64,000 bases of DNA from NCBI GenBank assembly GCA_017504435.1, contig JAFVRD010000053.1:1-64000 (forward strand). Reading direction: 5' to 3'. Within the stretch, counting starts at the first letter, position 1. Every line of letters starts with the position of its first letter. This document shows positions 8,437-18,031 of this stretch, piece by piece. The position numbers and the translations under genes are program-made. The stretch is from Lentisphaeria bacterium. GTDB lineage: Bacteria > Verrucomicrobiota > Lentisphaeria > Victivallales > Victivallaceae. The notes under the pieces were generated by a model that had not been told where the DNA came from, made no database searches, and saw nothing but the letters and a program-made list of their open reading frames with translations.

Positions 8437-9407
8437 ACGTTTGTCAAAGGATGCCAGCAGGCGCAGAACCGGCCGGCTTCTCCCGGCAATTCCTGTAAAA
8501 ACGGCTTCTCTTTGCGGCACTGCTCTGAAGCATAAGGACAACGGGGATGAAACGGACATCCTGCCGGAGGAGCCAGCGGCGAAGGCACATCACCGGTCAA
8601 ATGCGGCAGATGCCGGTCACGCTTATCCAGATTCGGCACTGCATTCAGCAACGCCTGAGTATACGGATGCCGGGGAGAAGCTGCCAATTGCCGCGACGGA
8701 GCCAATTCCACAGCATTGCCCAGATACATCACCATTATCCGCGTAGAAATATGTTCCACTACCGCCAGATCATGAGCAATGAAAAGCAGTGCTGTCCCCG
8801 ATTCTTTCTGAATATCCTGCAATAAATTTACGATTGAAGCCTGCACACTGACATCCAATGCGGAAACCGGCTCATCCGCTACAATAAATTCCGGTTCTGC
8901 CGCCAATGCCCGGGCAATACCGATGCGCTGACGCTGACCGCCGGAAAACTGGTGCGGATAACGGCTCAATGCTTCCGGAGACAAACCAACTTTTTCCATA
9001 AGTTCCGCCGCCCGTTCCAAACGCTGGCTGCGGCTGCCGGGAAAATGCAGGGCAATGACTTCATCCAATGCGGAAAATATATTCAACCGGGGATTCAGAG
9101 AACCATACGGATCCTGAAATATCATTTGAAATTTTTTCCGCAGTTCTTTAAGTTCTTTGCCGCGGGCAGTCACCAGATCTCTGCCGTCAAGCAGGATCCC
9201 GCCCCGGTAAGGCGTTTCCAGTTTGACCAACGCCCTGCCTAAAGTACTTTTGCCGCAGCCGGATTCTCCGACCAACCCCAGTGTTTCCCCTTTTTCCAGC
9301 GTAAATGATATCCCGTTGACAGCATAAAGATAACGCTGACGGCAAAATAACGGTGTTCTGACCTTATAACGCACCGCAATATCTCTGACTTCAAGCAGCG
9401 GGGTCAT
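8433..9407 (-). CDS. Oligopeptide-type ABC transporter ATP-binding protein (OppF/DppF family)
   Basis: Walker A (GESGCGKSTLGR), the ABC signature (FSGGQRQRIGIARAL) and Walker B (FIVADEPVSALD) are all present. The C-terminal oligopeptide-type extension carries the cysteine motif CPFHPRCPYASEQC. Such subunits normally energise peptide import with OppB/C/D, but none of those genes is next to it. The ATG at 9407 overlaps the stop of the phosphatase gene (ATGA) and is preceded by AGGAG, so I prefer it to the frame start at 9437. It may partner permease genes elsewhere. Confidence 0.88.
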   Translation of the reverse strand: MTPLLEVRDIAVRYKVRTPLFCRQRYLYAVNGISFTLEKGETLGLVGESGCGKSTLGRALVKLETPYRGGILLDGRDLVTARGKELKELRKKFQMIFQDPYGSLNPRLNIFSALDEVIALHFPGSRSQRLERAAELMEKVGLSPEALSRYPHQFSGGQRQRIGIARALAAEPEFIVADEPVSALDVSVQASIVNLLQDIQKESGTALLFIAHDLAVVEHISTRIMVMYLGNAVELAPSRQLAASPRHPYTQALLNAVPNLDKRDRHLPHLTGDVPSPLAPPAGCPFHPRCPYASEQCRKEKPFLQELPGEAGRFCACWHPLTNV

Positions 9408-10159
9408 AGGTGTTCCATCTCCTGCGCTCCGGCACATATCAATGACACATTGTCCCTTGCTCCGGCAAGCAGAGCTTCCCGCATCAGATTACCGGTAATC
9501 TGCCGTACCGTCATGGTTGAACTGAGTGCATTCAGCAACAACGGTTCAGGTGTCACCGAATAAAGCCCGTCTGAACACATCAGATAACGCGCCTGCGCCG
9601 GACGATCGGATATTTTGCACTCCACGTCCACATATTTTTGAGTCCCCAGTGAACGGCAGACAAAATTGCTGAATTCATCTTTAAGACCATGATGATTTCT
9701 GCCTTCTTTTATTCCCGGTCTGTGATCGGTGGATAATTGCCGGAAATGATGCTCATTTGCCGGGTCATAGACGTACAGACGGCTGTCCCCGGCAAAAGCA
9801 AAAATAATATGATCCAGGAAAAAAATCGCCGCAATGACCGTACATCCCATCGGACGTCTGCGCCGTTCGGCAAAATTGCGCTCAAAAATCCGGCGGTTGG
9901 CACTTCTCAAAGCATCCAGCAAAAATTTATCATCCCACTCCCTGACCGGTTTCATCCAGGCCGCATGAAGCAGTTCTTTGATGCAGATACGGCTGGCGAT
10001 CTCACCATTGCCGTGTCCGCCGATACCGTCGGCAATGGCACACAACACCGCTTCATCACCGGGACGGTCAATGATCAGAAAATTATCTTCATTATGTGAT
10101 CTGCCAGTGCCGATGTTGCTTTCACCGGCAACGGCAATATTGGCACAGTTGATATTCAT
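9404..10159 (-). CDS. PP2C-family Ser/Thr protein phosphatase
   Basis: This 251-residue metal-dependent phosphatase has the bacterial PP2C motif set: SHNEDNF, AIADGIGGHGNGE, FAGDSRLYVY, MCSDGLYSV and ARDNVSLI, covering the conserved metal-binding aspartates. It has no membrane segment, so it should dephosphorylate cytoplasmic Ser/Thr-phosphoproteins. No eukaryote-like kinase gene is in the window. It is transcribed divergently from the murC-like gene and is translationally coupled to the ABC ATPase downstream. Confidence 0.9.
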   Translation of the reverse strand: MNINCANIAVAGESNIGTGRSHNEDNFLIIDRPGDEAVLCAIADGIGGHGNGEIASRICIKELLHAAWMKPVREWDDKFLLDALRSANRRIFERNFAERRRRPMGCTVIAAIFFLDHIIFAFAGDSRLYVYDPANEHHFRQLSTDHRPGIKEGRNHHGLKDEFSNFVCRSLGTQKYVDVECKISDRPAQARYLMCSDGLYSVTPEPLLLNALSSTMTVRQITGNLMREALLAGARDNVSLICAGAQEMEHL

Positions 10160-10178
10160 TTATTTTCCTGTTCTGCAG

Positions 10179-10213
10179 TTGAAAAATTGTACTTTGTTTA
10201 GTATAGTATGCAA
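10179..10213. promoter_or_regulatory. Overlapping divergent promoters for the PP2C and murC-like genes
   Basis: On plus, TTGAAA (10179-10184), 17 bp, TATAGT (10202-10207) drives the murC-like gene. On minus, TTGCAT (complement of 10208-10213), 16 bp, TACAAT (complement of 10186-10191) drives the phosphatase. The two occupy almost the same DNA and should exclude each other. Confidence 0.5.
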
Positions 10214-10248
10214 AGCAGTCAAAATCAAATATTTTTCCGGGATAATTT

Positions 10249-11625
10249 ATGAAAGATTTACATTTTATCGGGATCGGCGGCATCGGCATGAGTGCGCTGG
10301 CAGCAGCGGCTGCCGATTGCAAGTGGACCGTCAGCGGCAGTGACCGGGGGGCAGATAAAAGTGAAAATGCCGCCATATTCAATGCATTAAAGAGCCGCAA
10401 CATCAAAATTTATCCCCAAAACGGTTCCCGCTTTGATGTGTCACCTTTACCGGAAGCATTGGTTTACAGCACCGCTATTGAAAATGACAATCCGGATTTT
10501 CTGGCGGCAGGCGAAATTCCCCGGCTGCACCGCTCTGAACTGCTCCGGATACTGCTGGATGAATTCAACCGGATTTCCATTGCTGTGACCGGAAGCTGCG
10601 GCAAAAGTACCGTCACCTGCTATCTCGCCGAAACGCTCACCCGTCTCGGTGCCGATCCGGTCATGATCTCCGGAGCGTTGGCAAAGCACTTCCGCACCCC
10701 TCAAAATGCCGGGAATTACCGGGGGGGAAACGGAAAATATCTGGTCTTTGAAGCTGACGAAAGCGATAAAAGTCTCCTTAAATACGGTGCTGATTATGCT
10801 TTGATCCTGAATATCGGTACCGACCATTATGATAAAGATGAATTGGCACGGGTGTTTGGAGAATTTCTTGCCCGCATACGTAAAGGAGCCGTTCTTTCCG
10901 GAGAAGTTTATCAGGCGGTGAAAAAATATATCCCTGCCGATTTGCCGATCCGGGTTCTGGATTTCCTGCCGCAGGATACGCTCGTAAAATATATCCCCGG
11001 AAACGGTTCTCCGGCTGCCGCATATTTCGGCGACGGCAGAAAACTCCAATTGCCGGCCCCGGGAAGGCACATGGCTGAAAATGCACTTTTTGTCCGCGCG
11101 CTGCTCAGTATGCTCGATTTTGATGACCGGCAGGTCATGACCACCCTGCCGGATTTTGACGGAGTGTGGCGACGCAACGATTTCGCCGGGAATACCGCCG
11201 CCGGAGCGCAGGTTTTTGATGATTACGCTCACAATCCGGAAAAAATCGTCTCATGTCTTGCCGGAATGCGCGAAAGATGCCGCGGCAGAATATTCGCACT
11301 CTTTCAACCGCACGGATACGGACCTTTCGGATTCATGCGGGATGCGCTTTTTGAAGCAGTCGATGCCTTTCTCAAACCGGATGACCGTTTCATCCTGCTG
11401 GAACCATTCTATGCCGGCGGGACTTCCAGTTTTTCACCCCATGCCGATGAGGTATGCGCCGGTTACCGGAAATCTGCTGCCGTTCCGGAGAAATACCTCT
11501 GTTTCGCCAATCGCAAAAGTGCAGGCGAATTCCTCATCTCACACGCCGGTAAAGATGATCTGATCGTAATCATGGGTGCACGGGACAATTCTTTGAGCGA
11601 TTTTGCACGTTCCCTGACCCGCTGA
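10249..11625 (+). CDS. murC: MurC-family UDP-N-acetylmuramate--L-alanine ligase
   Basis: This Mur ligase adds the first amino acid of the peptidoglycan stem peptide, using ATP, in the cytoplasm. The N-terminal UDP-binding segment HFIGIGGIGMSALA is typical of MurC, the central P-loop is GSCGKST, and FDGVWRRNDF with DDYAHNPEK matches the C-terminal region. At 458 residues it has normal length. It is not in a mur/fts cluster, and DDYAHNP differs slightly from the usual DDYGHHP, so a paralogous or Mpl-like recycling ligase cannot be excluded. Confidence 0.82.
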   Translation: MKDLHFIGIGGIGMSALAAAAADCKWTVSGSDRGADKSENAAIFNALKSRNIKIYPQNGSRFDVSPLPEALVYSTAIENDNPDFLAAGEIPRLHRSELLRILLDEFNRISIAVTGSCGKSTVTCYLAETLTRLGADPVMISGALAKHFRTPQNAGNYRGGNGKYLVFEADESDKSLLKYGADYALILNIGTDHYDKDELARVFGEFLARIRKGAVLSGEVYQAVKKYIPADLPIRVLDFLPQDTLVKYIPGNGSPAAAYFGDGRKLQLPAPGRHMAENALFVRALLSMLDFDDRQVMTTLPDFDGVWRRNDFAGNTAAGAQVFDDYAHNPEKIVSCLAGMRERCRGRIFALFQPHGYGPFGFMRDALFEAVDAFLKPDDRFILLEPFYAGGTSSFSPHADEVCAGYRKSAAVPEKYLCFANRKSAGEFLISHAGKDDLIVIMGARDNSLSDFARSLTR

Positions 11626-11627
11626 AC

Positions 11628-11675
11628 GTGTCATGGCACATGTTTTATGTGTCACAGTGTGTCACTATGGCACAC
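11628..11675 (+). promoter_or_regulatory. Array of GTGYCA half-sites upstream of the dnaK promoter (candidate enhancer)
   Basis: Five copies of GTGTCA or its inverted form TGGCAC lie at 11628, 11634, 11649, 11659 and 11668. The first two form a near palindrome, and 11648-11656 is a perfect 9-nt palindrome. The array sits about 45-90 bp upstream of a -24/-12 element, the usual place for sites bound by sigma-54 activator proteins. The regulator is not known. Confidence 0.5.
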
Positions 11676-11715
11676 TTTTTTTATTTTTCAGTTGTTTTTT
11701 ACGCTGAAATCAATG

Positions 11716-11733
11716 TTGGCACGGTAATTGCTT
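11716..11733 (+). promoter_or_regulatory. Sigma-54 (-24/-12) promoter of dnaK-groES-groEL
   Basis: The sequence TTGGCACGGTAATTGCTT matches the TGGCACN5TTGCW consensus. The invariant GG (11718-11719) and GC (11730-11731) are exactly 10 bp apart. Transcription would start near 11743, leaving a leader of about 50 bases with AAGGAG before ATG 11793. I found no CIRCE repeat and no convincing -35/-10 pair here. Confidence 0.75.
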
Positions 11734-11792
11734 GAATGAATGGTGCTGAAAACAAACAATTATTAAACCTTTAAGAAAAAGGAGAAAAAATC

Positions 11793-13676
11793 ATGAGCAA
11801 GATCATCGGTATCGACCTCGGCACCACCAACAGCTGTATGGCAGTGATGGATAACGGCGAGTACAAAATCATCCCCAACGCAGAAGGCAACCGCACTACC
11901 CCCAGTATCGTGGCATTCACCAAATCCGGAGAACGTCTGGTCGGTCAGACCGCTAAACGTCAGGCAGTGACCAACCCCAAAAATACAGTCTTTTCCATCA
12001 AACGTCTGATGGGACGTAAATTCGCGGAAGTCGGCCGCGAACGGGAGCTCGTTCCTTATGAGATCGCAGAAGCACCCAACGGCGACGCCCATGTCAAAAT
12101 CGGTGATAAACTTTATTCGCCCCCGGAAATCTCTGCAATGATCCTTCAGAAGCTTAAAGCTGATGCAGAAGCATATCTCGGCGAAAAAATCACCCAGGCG
12201 GTCATCACTGTCCCGGCTTATTTCAACGACAGCCAGCGGCAGGCTACCAAAGATGCCGGCAAAATCGCCGGTCTGGAAGTCCTCCGGATCATCAACGAAC
12301 CCACCGCAGCTGCTCTTGCTTACGGTCTGGACAAAAAAAGTGATGAAACCATTGCAGTCTACGACCTCGGCGGCGGTACATTCGATATCTCCACGCTGGA
12401 AATCGGCGACGGCGTCTTTGAAGTGAAAGCCACCAACGGTGACACACACCTCGGCGGTGACGACTTTGACCAGGTCATCATCAACTACCTCGCTGATGAA
12501 TTCAACAAGGAAAACGGCGTTGACCTCCGCAAAGACCCGCAGGCACTTCAGCGGCTCAAAGAAGCTGCCGAAAAAGCCAAATGCGAATTGTCAACCAGCA
12601 TGTCCAGCGATATCAATTTGCCCTTCATCACCATGAATCAGTCCGGCCCGGTCCACATGAATATCACGCTGACCCGTGCCCAGCTGGAACGGCTCTGCGA
12701 TCCCTTGCTGGAACGCACCCGCAAACCCTGCGCGAACTGCATGAACGATGCTGAAGTTTCCGCTGACAAAATCAAAGAAGTCATCCTCGTCGGCGGCATG
12801 ACCCGCATGCCCAAAGTCCAGGAAACTGCCAAAGCGATCTTCAACAAAGAGCCTCACAAAGGTGTCAATCCGGATGAAGTCGTCGCCGCAGGTGCCGCAA
12901 TTCAGGGCGGCGTGCTGGGCGGTGAAGTCAATGACGTGCTGCTCCTCGATGTCACCCCGTTGTCACTGGGTATTGAGACCATGGGCGGCGTCATGACCAG
13001 ATTGATCGAACGCAATACCACCATCCCGACCAAAAAGAGCGAGATTTTCAGTACCGCGTCCGACAATCAGCCCGCAGTGGATGTCCGTGTGCTTCAGGGG
13101 GAACGTGAATTCGCCAGAGATAACAAATCCCTCGGTCTGTTCAAACTCGACGGTATTGCTCCGGCTCCCCGCGGCGTCCCGCAGATCGAAGTGACTTTTG
13201 ACATTGACGCCAACGGTATTCTGCACGTCACCGCCAAAGATCTCGGCACCGGTAAAGAACAGAAAATCACCATCACCGCATCCAGCGGTCTTTCCGAAGC
13301 TGAGATCGAACGGATGGTCAACGAGGCCAAAGCTCACGAAGCCGATGACAAAGCCGCTAAAGAAAAAGTTGAAGTTCACAACCATGCCGATTCCATGATC
13401 TACCAGTTGGAAAAACAACTCAAAGAGCATGGCGACAAAGTTCCTGCCGAAACCAAATCCGCTTTGGAAACTAAAATCGCTGCCCTCAAAAAAGATTTGG
13501 AAGCCGACAATACCGAAGCTCTCAAAAACGGCATGAAGGAACTTGAAGAATTGGCAATGAAACTCGGTGAAGCTGTCTACGCCCAGCAGCAGGCCAATGC
13601 TCAGGGAGCAGCTCCGCAGGATGCCCCCAATGCCAAAAACGATGACGGCGTTGTGGATGCCGAAGTCGTCGAATAA
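11793..13676 (+). CDS. dnaK: Chaperone DnaK (Hsp70)
   Basis: This ATP-dependent chaperone holds and refolds unfolded proteins with DnaJ and GrpE. The N-terminal [17 protein letters not shown], the ATPase segments [11 protein letters not shown] and [13 protein letters not shown], the [13 protein letters not shown]-type linker region and the C-terminal lid are all present across 627 residues. The C-terminus ends in an acidic DAEVVE tail. It leads a dnaK-groES-groEL operon, an unusual arrangement because dnaK more often sits with grpE or dnaJ; neither is in the window. Confidence 0.98.
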   Translation: MSKIIGIDLGTTNSCMAVMDNGEYKIIPNAEGNRTTPSIVAFTKSGERLVGQTAKRQAVTNPKNTVFSIKRLMGRKFAEVGRERELVPYEIAEAPNGDAHVKIGDKLYSPPEISAMILQKLKADAEAYLGEKITQAVITVPAYFNDSQRQATKDAGKIAGLEVLRIINEPTAAALAYGLDKKSDETIAVYDLGGGTFDISTLEIGDGVFEVKATNGDTHLGGDDFDQVIINYLADEFNKENGVDLRKDPQALQRLKEAAEKAKCELSTSMSSDINLPFITMNQSGPVHMNITLTRAQLERLCDPLLERTRKPCANCMNDAEVSADKIKEVILVGGMTRMPKVQETAKAIFNKEPHKGVNPDEVVAAGAAIQGGVLGGEVNDVLLLDVTPLSLGIETMGGVMTRLIERNTTIPTKKSEIFSTASDNQPAVDVRVLQGEREFARDNKSLGLFKLDGIAPAPRGVPQIEVTFDIDANGILHVTAKDLGTGKEQKITITASSGLSEAEIERMVNEAKAHEADDKAAKEKVEVHNHADSMIYQLEKQLKEHGDKVPAETKSALETKIAALKKDLEADNTEALKNGMKELEELAMKLGEAVYAQQQANAQGAAPQDAPNAKNDDGVVDAEVVE

Positions 13677-13690
13677 TTGAAATACATCTG

Positions 13691-13719
13691 CCCTCCTCCG
13701 GAACAATTCCGGCGGAGGG
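13691..13719 (+). other. Intercistronic hairpin between dnaK and groES
   Basis: A 13-nt arm (13691-13703) pairs with 13707-13719 with one internal mismatch around a CAA loop. No T-run follows, so it is more likely an mRNA-processing or stability element, or a partial attenuator, than a full terminator. Confidence 0.6.
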
Positions 13720-13735
13720 ATGACAAAATCGGGTG

Positions 13736-13752
13736 TGGCACACAATGTGCTG
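13736..13752 (+). promoter_or_regulatory. Second -24/-12-like element upstream of groES
   Basis: TGGCACACAATGTGCT has the TGGCAC half intact and GG (13737-13738) spaced 10 bp from GC (13749-13750). The -12 half (GTGCT) is weaker than consensus. A start near 13761 would leave a short leader with AAGGAG before groES. Confidence 0.5.
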
Positions 13753-13779
13753 AAAATAAAAAATAAGGAGAAAAAGAAA

Positions 13780-14070
13780 ATGGCTGACATCAAACCGCTC
13801 GGCGATCGGGTTCTGCTCGAACTCAAAGAAGCAACCGAGGAAATGAATGGCGGGATCCTCATCCCCGATACCGCTAAAGAAAAACCCCAGGAATATGTCG
13901 TGGTCGCACTGGGCACCGGCAAAAATGATGACAAAGGCAACAAGATCCCCTTTGATGTCAAAGTCGGTGATATCGTACTGACCAGCCGTTACGGCGGCAC
14001 GGAAGTCAAAGTTTCCGGTAAAGAGTACAAAGTCGTCAATCAGGAAGATATCCTCGCCATCGTCGGCTGA
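13780..14070 (+). CDS. groES: Co-chaperonin GroES (Hsp10)
   Basis: This 96-residue protein caps the GroEL ring. It contains the family opening [11 protein letters not shown], the mobile-loop region [18 protein letters not shown], and a C-terminal region ending in [11 protein letters not shown] 13780 follows AAGGAG at the usual distance and gives normal GroES length; the longer frame from 13720 crosses the -24/-12-like element. It sits between dnaK and groEL on one strand. Confidence 0.97.
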   Translation: MADIKPLGDRVLLELKEATEEMNGGILIPDTAKEKPQEYVVVALGTGKNDDKGNKIPFDVKVGDIVLTSRYGGTEVKVSGKEYKVVNQEDILAIVG

Positions 14071-14095
14071 GAATTTTCCGGTAACAATAGAGTAA

Positions 14096-15745
<1,650 letters not shown>

Positions 15746-15777
15746 TTCATTCCCCCGTTTTCTGATTCATACCAAAT

Positions 15778-15817
15778 GCTCCTGTCCGGAATTTTCCGGG
15801 CAGGAGCGTTTTTCTTT
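15778..15817 (+). terminator. Rho-independent terminator of the chaperone operon
   Basis: Arms 15778-15791 and 15794-15807 pair over 14 nt with one mismatch and are followed by GTTTTTCTTT. Confidence 0.85.
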
Positions 15818-15830
15818 AAGAATTGAGACA

Positions 15831-15866
15831 AAAAAAGAGCCTCCCAAACGGAAGGCTCTTTTTTGG
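15831..15866 (-). terminator. Terminator of the small basic protein gene (usable on both strands)
   Basis: An AAGAGCCT/AGGCTCTT stem is flanked by an A-run on one side and a T-run on the other. On the minus strand it lies about 10 bases after the stop of the 51-aa gene. Confidence 0.75.
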
Positions 15867-15876
15867 ATGTGCGAAA

Positions 15877-16032
15877 TTACATTTCCACAGTTTTGGTCTT
15901 GGGCAGACCGAAAACTTTGTCTTCAGGAATGCGGCCTTCGGCACGCAGAACATTCAGACGCTCGAAACGTTTCATCACATTGCGGATTTTGCGGATTTTG
16001 CCGCCAACGCGCAGACTCGGATGCTGAGACAT
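15877..16032 (-). CDS. Small basic protein, PVC-superphylum signature family
   Basis: The 51-residue product opens with MSQHPSLRVGGK, contains the basic core KRFERLNVLR and ends with FGLPKTKT. From memory this matches the small basic protein family of Chlamydiota, Verrucomicrobiota and Lentisphaerota that has been described as a PVC signature protein; a ribosome or RNA association has been suggested. GAGGTGAT stands before the ATG. It has its own promoter and terminator, so it is a single-gene unit. It is the best single taxonomic marker in the window. Confidence 0.85.
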   Translation of the reverse strand: MSQHPSLRVGGKIRKIRNVMKRFERLNVLRAEGRIPEDKVFGLPKTKTVEM

Positions 16033-16082
16033 ATTATCACCTCATTTATGTTAATAATTGACTTTCAAACTTCAAGACTATT

Positions 16083-16110
16083 AATATAGCACATTTTCTC
16101 TGCTTGTCAA
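16083..16110 (-). promoter_or_regulatory. Sigma-70 promoter for the small basic protein gene
   Basis: On the minus strand, a perfect TTGACA (complement of 16105-16110) is 16 bp from TATATT (complement of 16083-16088), preceded by TGTGC. Confidence 0.75.
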
Positions 16111-16230
16111 GCCGCTTTCCGGATTTTAACCGGGTTTTTCCACGGTAAAAATGTACATATAAAAAATTCAGCAGATAACGGCTTACCCGGCAAACCGTTT
16201 TTTACAGTTACTGATGTTAAAAAACAATAT

Positions 16231-16299
16231 ATTTTACAATATAAAATGTTGATTTGTTTAGTAAAACCGCTTGCTTTTTCAGGCATACGAGTATATCTT
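16231..16299 (+). promoter_or_regulatory. Promoter region of the aldolase operon, with an upstream inverted repeat
   Basis: The 314-base gap 16033-16346 holds two promoters and otherwise only AT-rich DNA. For this operon, TTGCTT (16271-16276), 17 bp, TATCTT (16294-16299) is the best match. An inverted repeat ATTTTA-CAATA-TAAAAT (16231-16247) lies just upstream and could bind a regulator. Confidence 0.45.
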
Positions 16300-16352
16300 A
16301 TTTAATAAGATCAGTTGTTTTCAACTCAATTACACTTTAAGGAGAGATGATC

Positions 16353-17117
16353 ATGGACATCAACAATCTTGAACGTTTCAAATCAACCATTGCCTCCGGC
16401 AAGACCGCGATCGGAGCAGTAGTTACAATGGATGACCTCGCAGTCAGTGAATGTGCCGGAGATTGCGGCATGGATTTTGTCTGGATAGATGCTGAACATG
16501 CTCCTCATACATTGACCACGATCAAAGGTCATGTCACCGCCTGCCGCGGTACCGGCTGCGCCCCGTTTGTACGGGTGGCAAAAAATGATGTGGGCATTTT
16601 GAAACCGGTTCTCGATCTTGCCCCGGCTGCGGTGATCATTCCCATGGTCAATTCTGCTGAAGAAGCTGAATATGCCGTCGCCGCCTGCCGCTATCCCAAA
16701 ACCGGAGTCCGGGGGTGCGGCGTGCGCCGTGCCACACGTTATGGTGCAACTGATATATTTGAATACCTCAAAACTTCAGAAGCTGAACCGCTGGTCATCG
16801 TGCAGATCGAACATGTCGATGCAGTAAAAAATCTCGATGCCATACTTAAAGTGCCGGGAATCGACAGTATCTGCGTTGGTCCGTGCGATCTTTCCGGCAG
16901 CATGGGGATCCTCTGCCAGATGGATGACCCGGAACTCAACAAAGTTGTGGATGAAGTTTGTGAAAAAACTAAAAAAGCCGGTCTGATGCTCGGTACTGCC
17001 GGAGGACCTTATGCCGCATGGAAACACCGCAAACTGGATTGGATCGCTCTGGGCAGTGATTGGGGAGCAATGGCTCAGGGATTCCGTGCCATGCTCAAAG
17101 AAGGAGAACGCTTCTGA
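16353..17117 (+). CDS. HpcH/HpaI-family class II aldolase (2-keto-3-deoxy acid type)
   Basis: The 254-residue protein has the family metal-site segments FVWIDAEHAP and QIEHVDAVKNLDAI and the signature VGPCDLSGSMG. Relatives cleave 2-keto-3-deoxy sugar acids to pyruvate plus an aldehyde, with a divalent metal; the exact substrate is unknown. ATG 16353 is preferred over 16347 because AAGGAG is then correctly spaced. The stop overlaps the next gene's start (TGATG), and the operon continues with a 2-hydroxyacid dehydrogenase and a secreted esterase, suggesting sugar-acid catabolism. Confidence 0.85.
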   Translation: MDINNLERFKSTIASGKTAIGAVVTMDDLAVSECAGDCGMDFVWIDAEHAPHTLTTIKGHVTACRGTGCAPFVRVAKNDVGILKPVLDLAPAAVIIPMVNSAEEAEYAVAACRYPKTGVRGCGVRRATRYGATDIFEYLKTSEAEPLVIVQIEHVDAVKNLDAILKVPGIDSICVGPCDLSGSMGILCQMDDPELNKVVDEVCEKTKKAGLMLGTAGGPYAAWKHRKLDWIALGSDWGAMAQGFRAMLKEGERF

Positions 17118-18031
17118 TGAAAACTGTCCTTATTTCCGGCGGTGAAAATGCTGTCCCTGCTGAATATCTGCAGCAGATACGGGATGCCGGGATCGAATTG
17201 GAGTGCAAAAAATGTATCGGGGAAGCCGAAGTTGAAGAATTCTCCAGAGGTGCTGATCTCATTTGGATGTTCGGTCCCAACCGGGGGTTGACGGGAGATG
17301 TTTTGAAACGCCTCCCGGAATGCAAAGGTATTTTTCGCAGCGGCAGCGGTCTGGATGCATTGCCCTGCGCCGAGGCCGAAGCTCTGGGGATCGCGGTGCT
17401 GAACACTCCGGAATCCATAGCCGAATGTGTGGCAGAACATGCCGTGGCTCTGCTGTTTGCACTGATCCGGCAGATCCCCCAGTATGATTCACGGGTCCGC
17501 AAGGGATTCAACTGGGGGGAAACTCCCGGTTTGAATTGGCACATTACCGGCCGCACCCTCGGGCTGGTCGGATACGGCAGAATTGCCCGTCATGTGGAAG
17601 AGATGGTCAAGGGATTTCACATGAATGTTATTCATTACGATCCTTTTGCTCCGGATTCTCTGCCGCTGGATGAGCTGCTTGCCAAATCGGATTATGTCTC
17701 TTTGCATTGCCCGCTGACCGATGAGACCCGCAACCTCATTGACCGCCGCAGATTGAAACTTATGAAAAAGAACGCTCTGCTGGTCAATACCTCCCGGGGA
17801 CCGGTAATTGATGAAAATGCCCTTGCCGAAGCGATCAGAGATGGAATTATCGGCGGAGCGGCACTGGATGTGATGGTGGATGAACCGCCGCAGCCGGATA
17901 ATCCGCTGTTTGGCTTGGACAATGTGATTATCACACCTCATGTAGCAGCTTTTTCTGCTGATTTTGAAAAGAATTTCTGGAGCTGTTCCGCTAAAAAGGT
18001 AATTGATTTTGCTGAAAGGTTGAAAAAATGA
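17117..18031 (+). CDS. D-isomer-specific 2-hydroxyacid dehydrogenase
   Basis: This 304-residue NAD-dependent enzyme has the Rossmann motif GLVGYGRIARHVE, the family signature LVNTSRGPVIDENAL, and the catalytic-His segment IITPHVAAFS near the C-terminus. It resembles phosphoglycerate dehydrogenases but lacks a regulatory ACT domain. Next to the aldolase it could reduce the keto product. Translation is coupled at both ends: TGATG with the aldolase and ATGA with the esterase. ATG 17117 is chosen over a longer frame that would lie inside the aldolase gene. Confidence 0.88.
   Translation: MKTVLISGGENAVPAEYLQQIRDAGIELECKKCIGEAEVEEFSRGADLIWMFGPNRGLTGDVLKRLPECKGIFRSGSGLDALPCAEAEALGIAVLNTPESIAECVAEHAVALLFALIRQIPQYDSRVRKGFNWGETPGLNWHITGRTLGLVGYGRIARHVEEMVKGFHMNVIHYDPFAPDSLPLDELLAKSDYVSLHCPLTDETRNLIDRRRLKLMKKNALLVNTSRGPVIDENALAEAIRDGIIGGAALDVMVDEPPQPDNPLFGLDNVIITPHVAAFSADFEKNFWSCSAKKVIDFAERLKK

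Noticed and set aside
11628-11675. Possible CIRCE element
   Set aside because: The TTAGCACTC-N9-GAGTGCTAA pattern is absent; the repeats have a different core (GTGYCA).
12963-13961. 332-codon frame antisense to the end of dnaK
   Set aside because: It is low-complexity and Phe-rich, and crosses the dnaK-groES junction; classic hsp70 antisense artefact.
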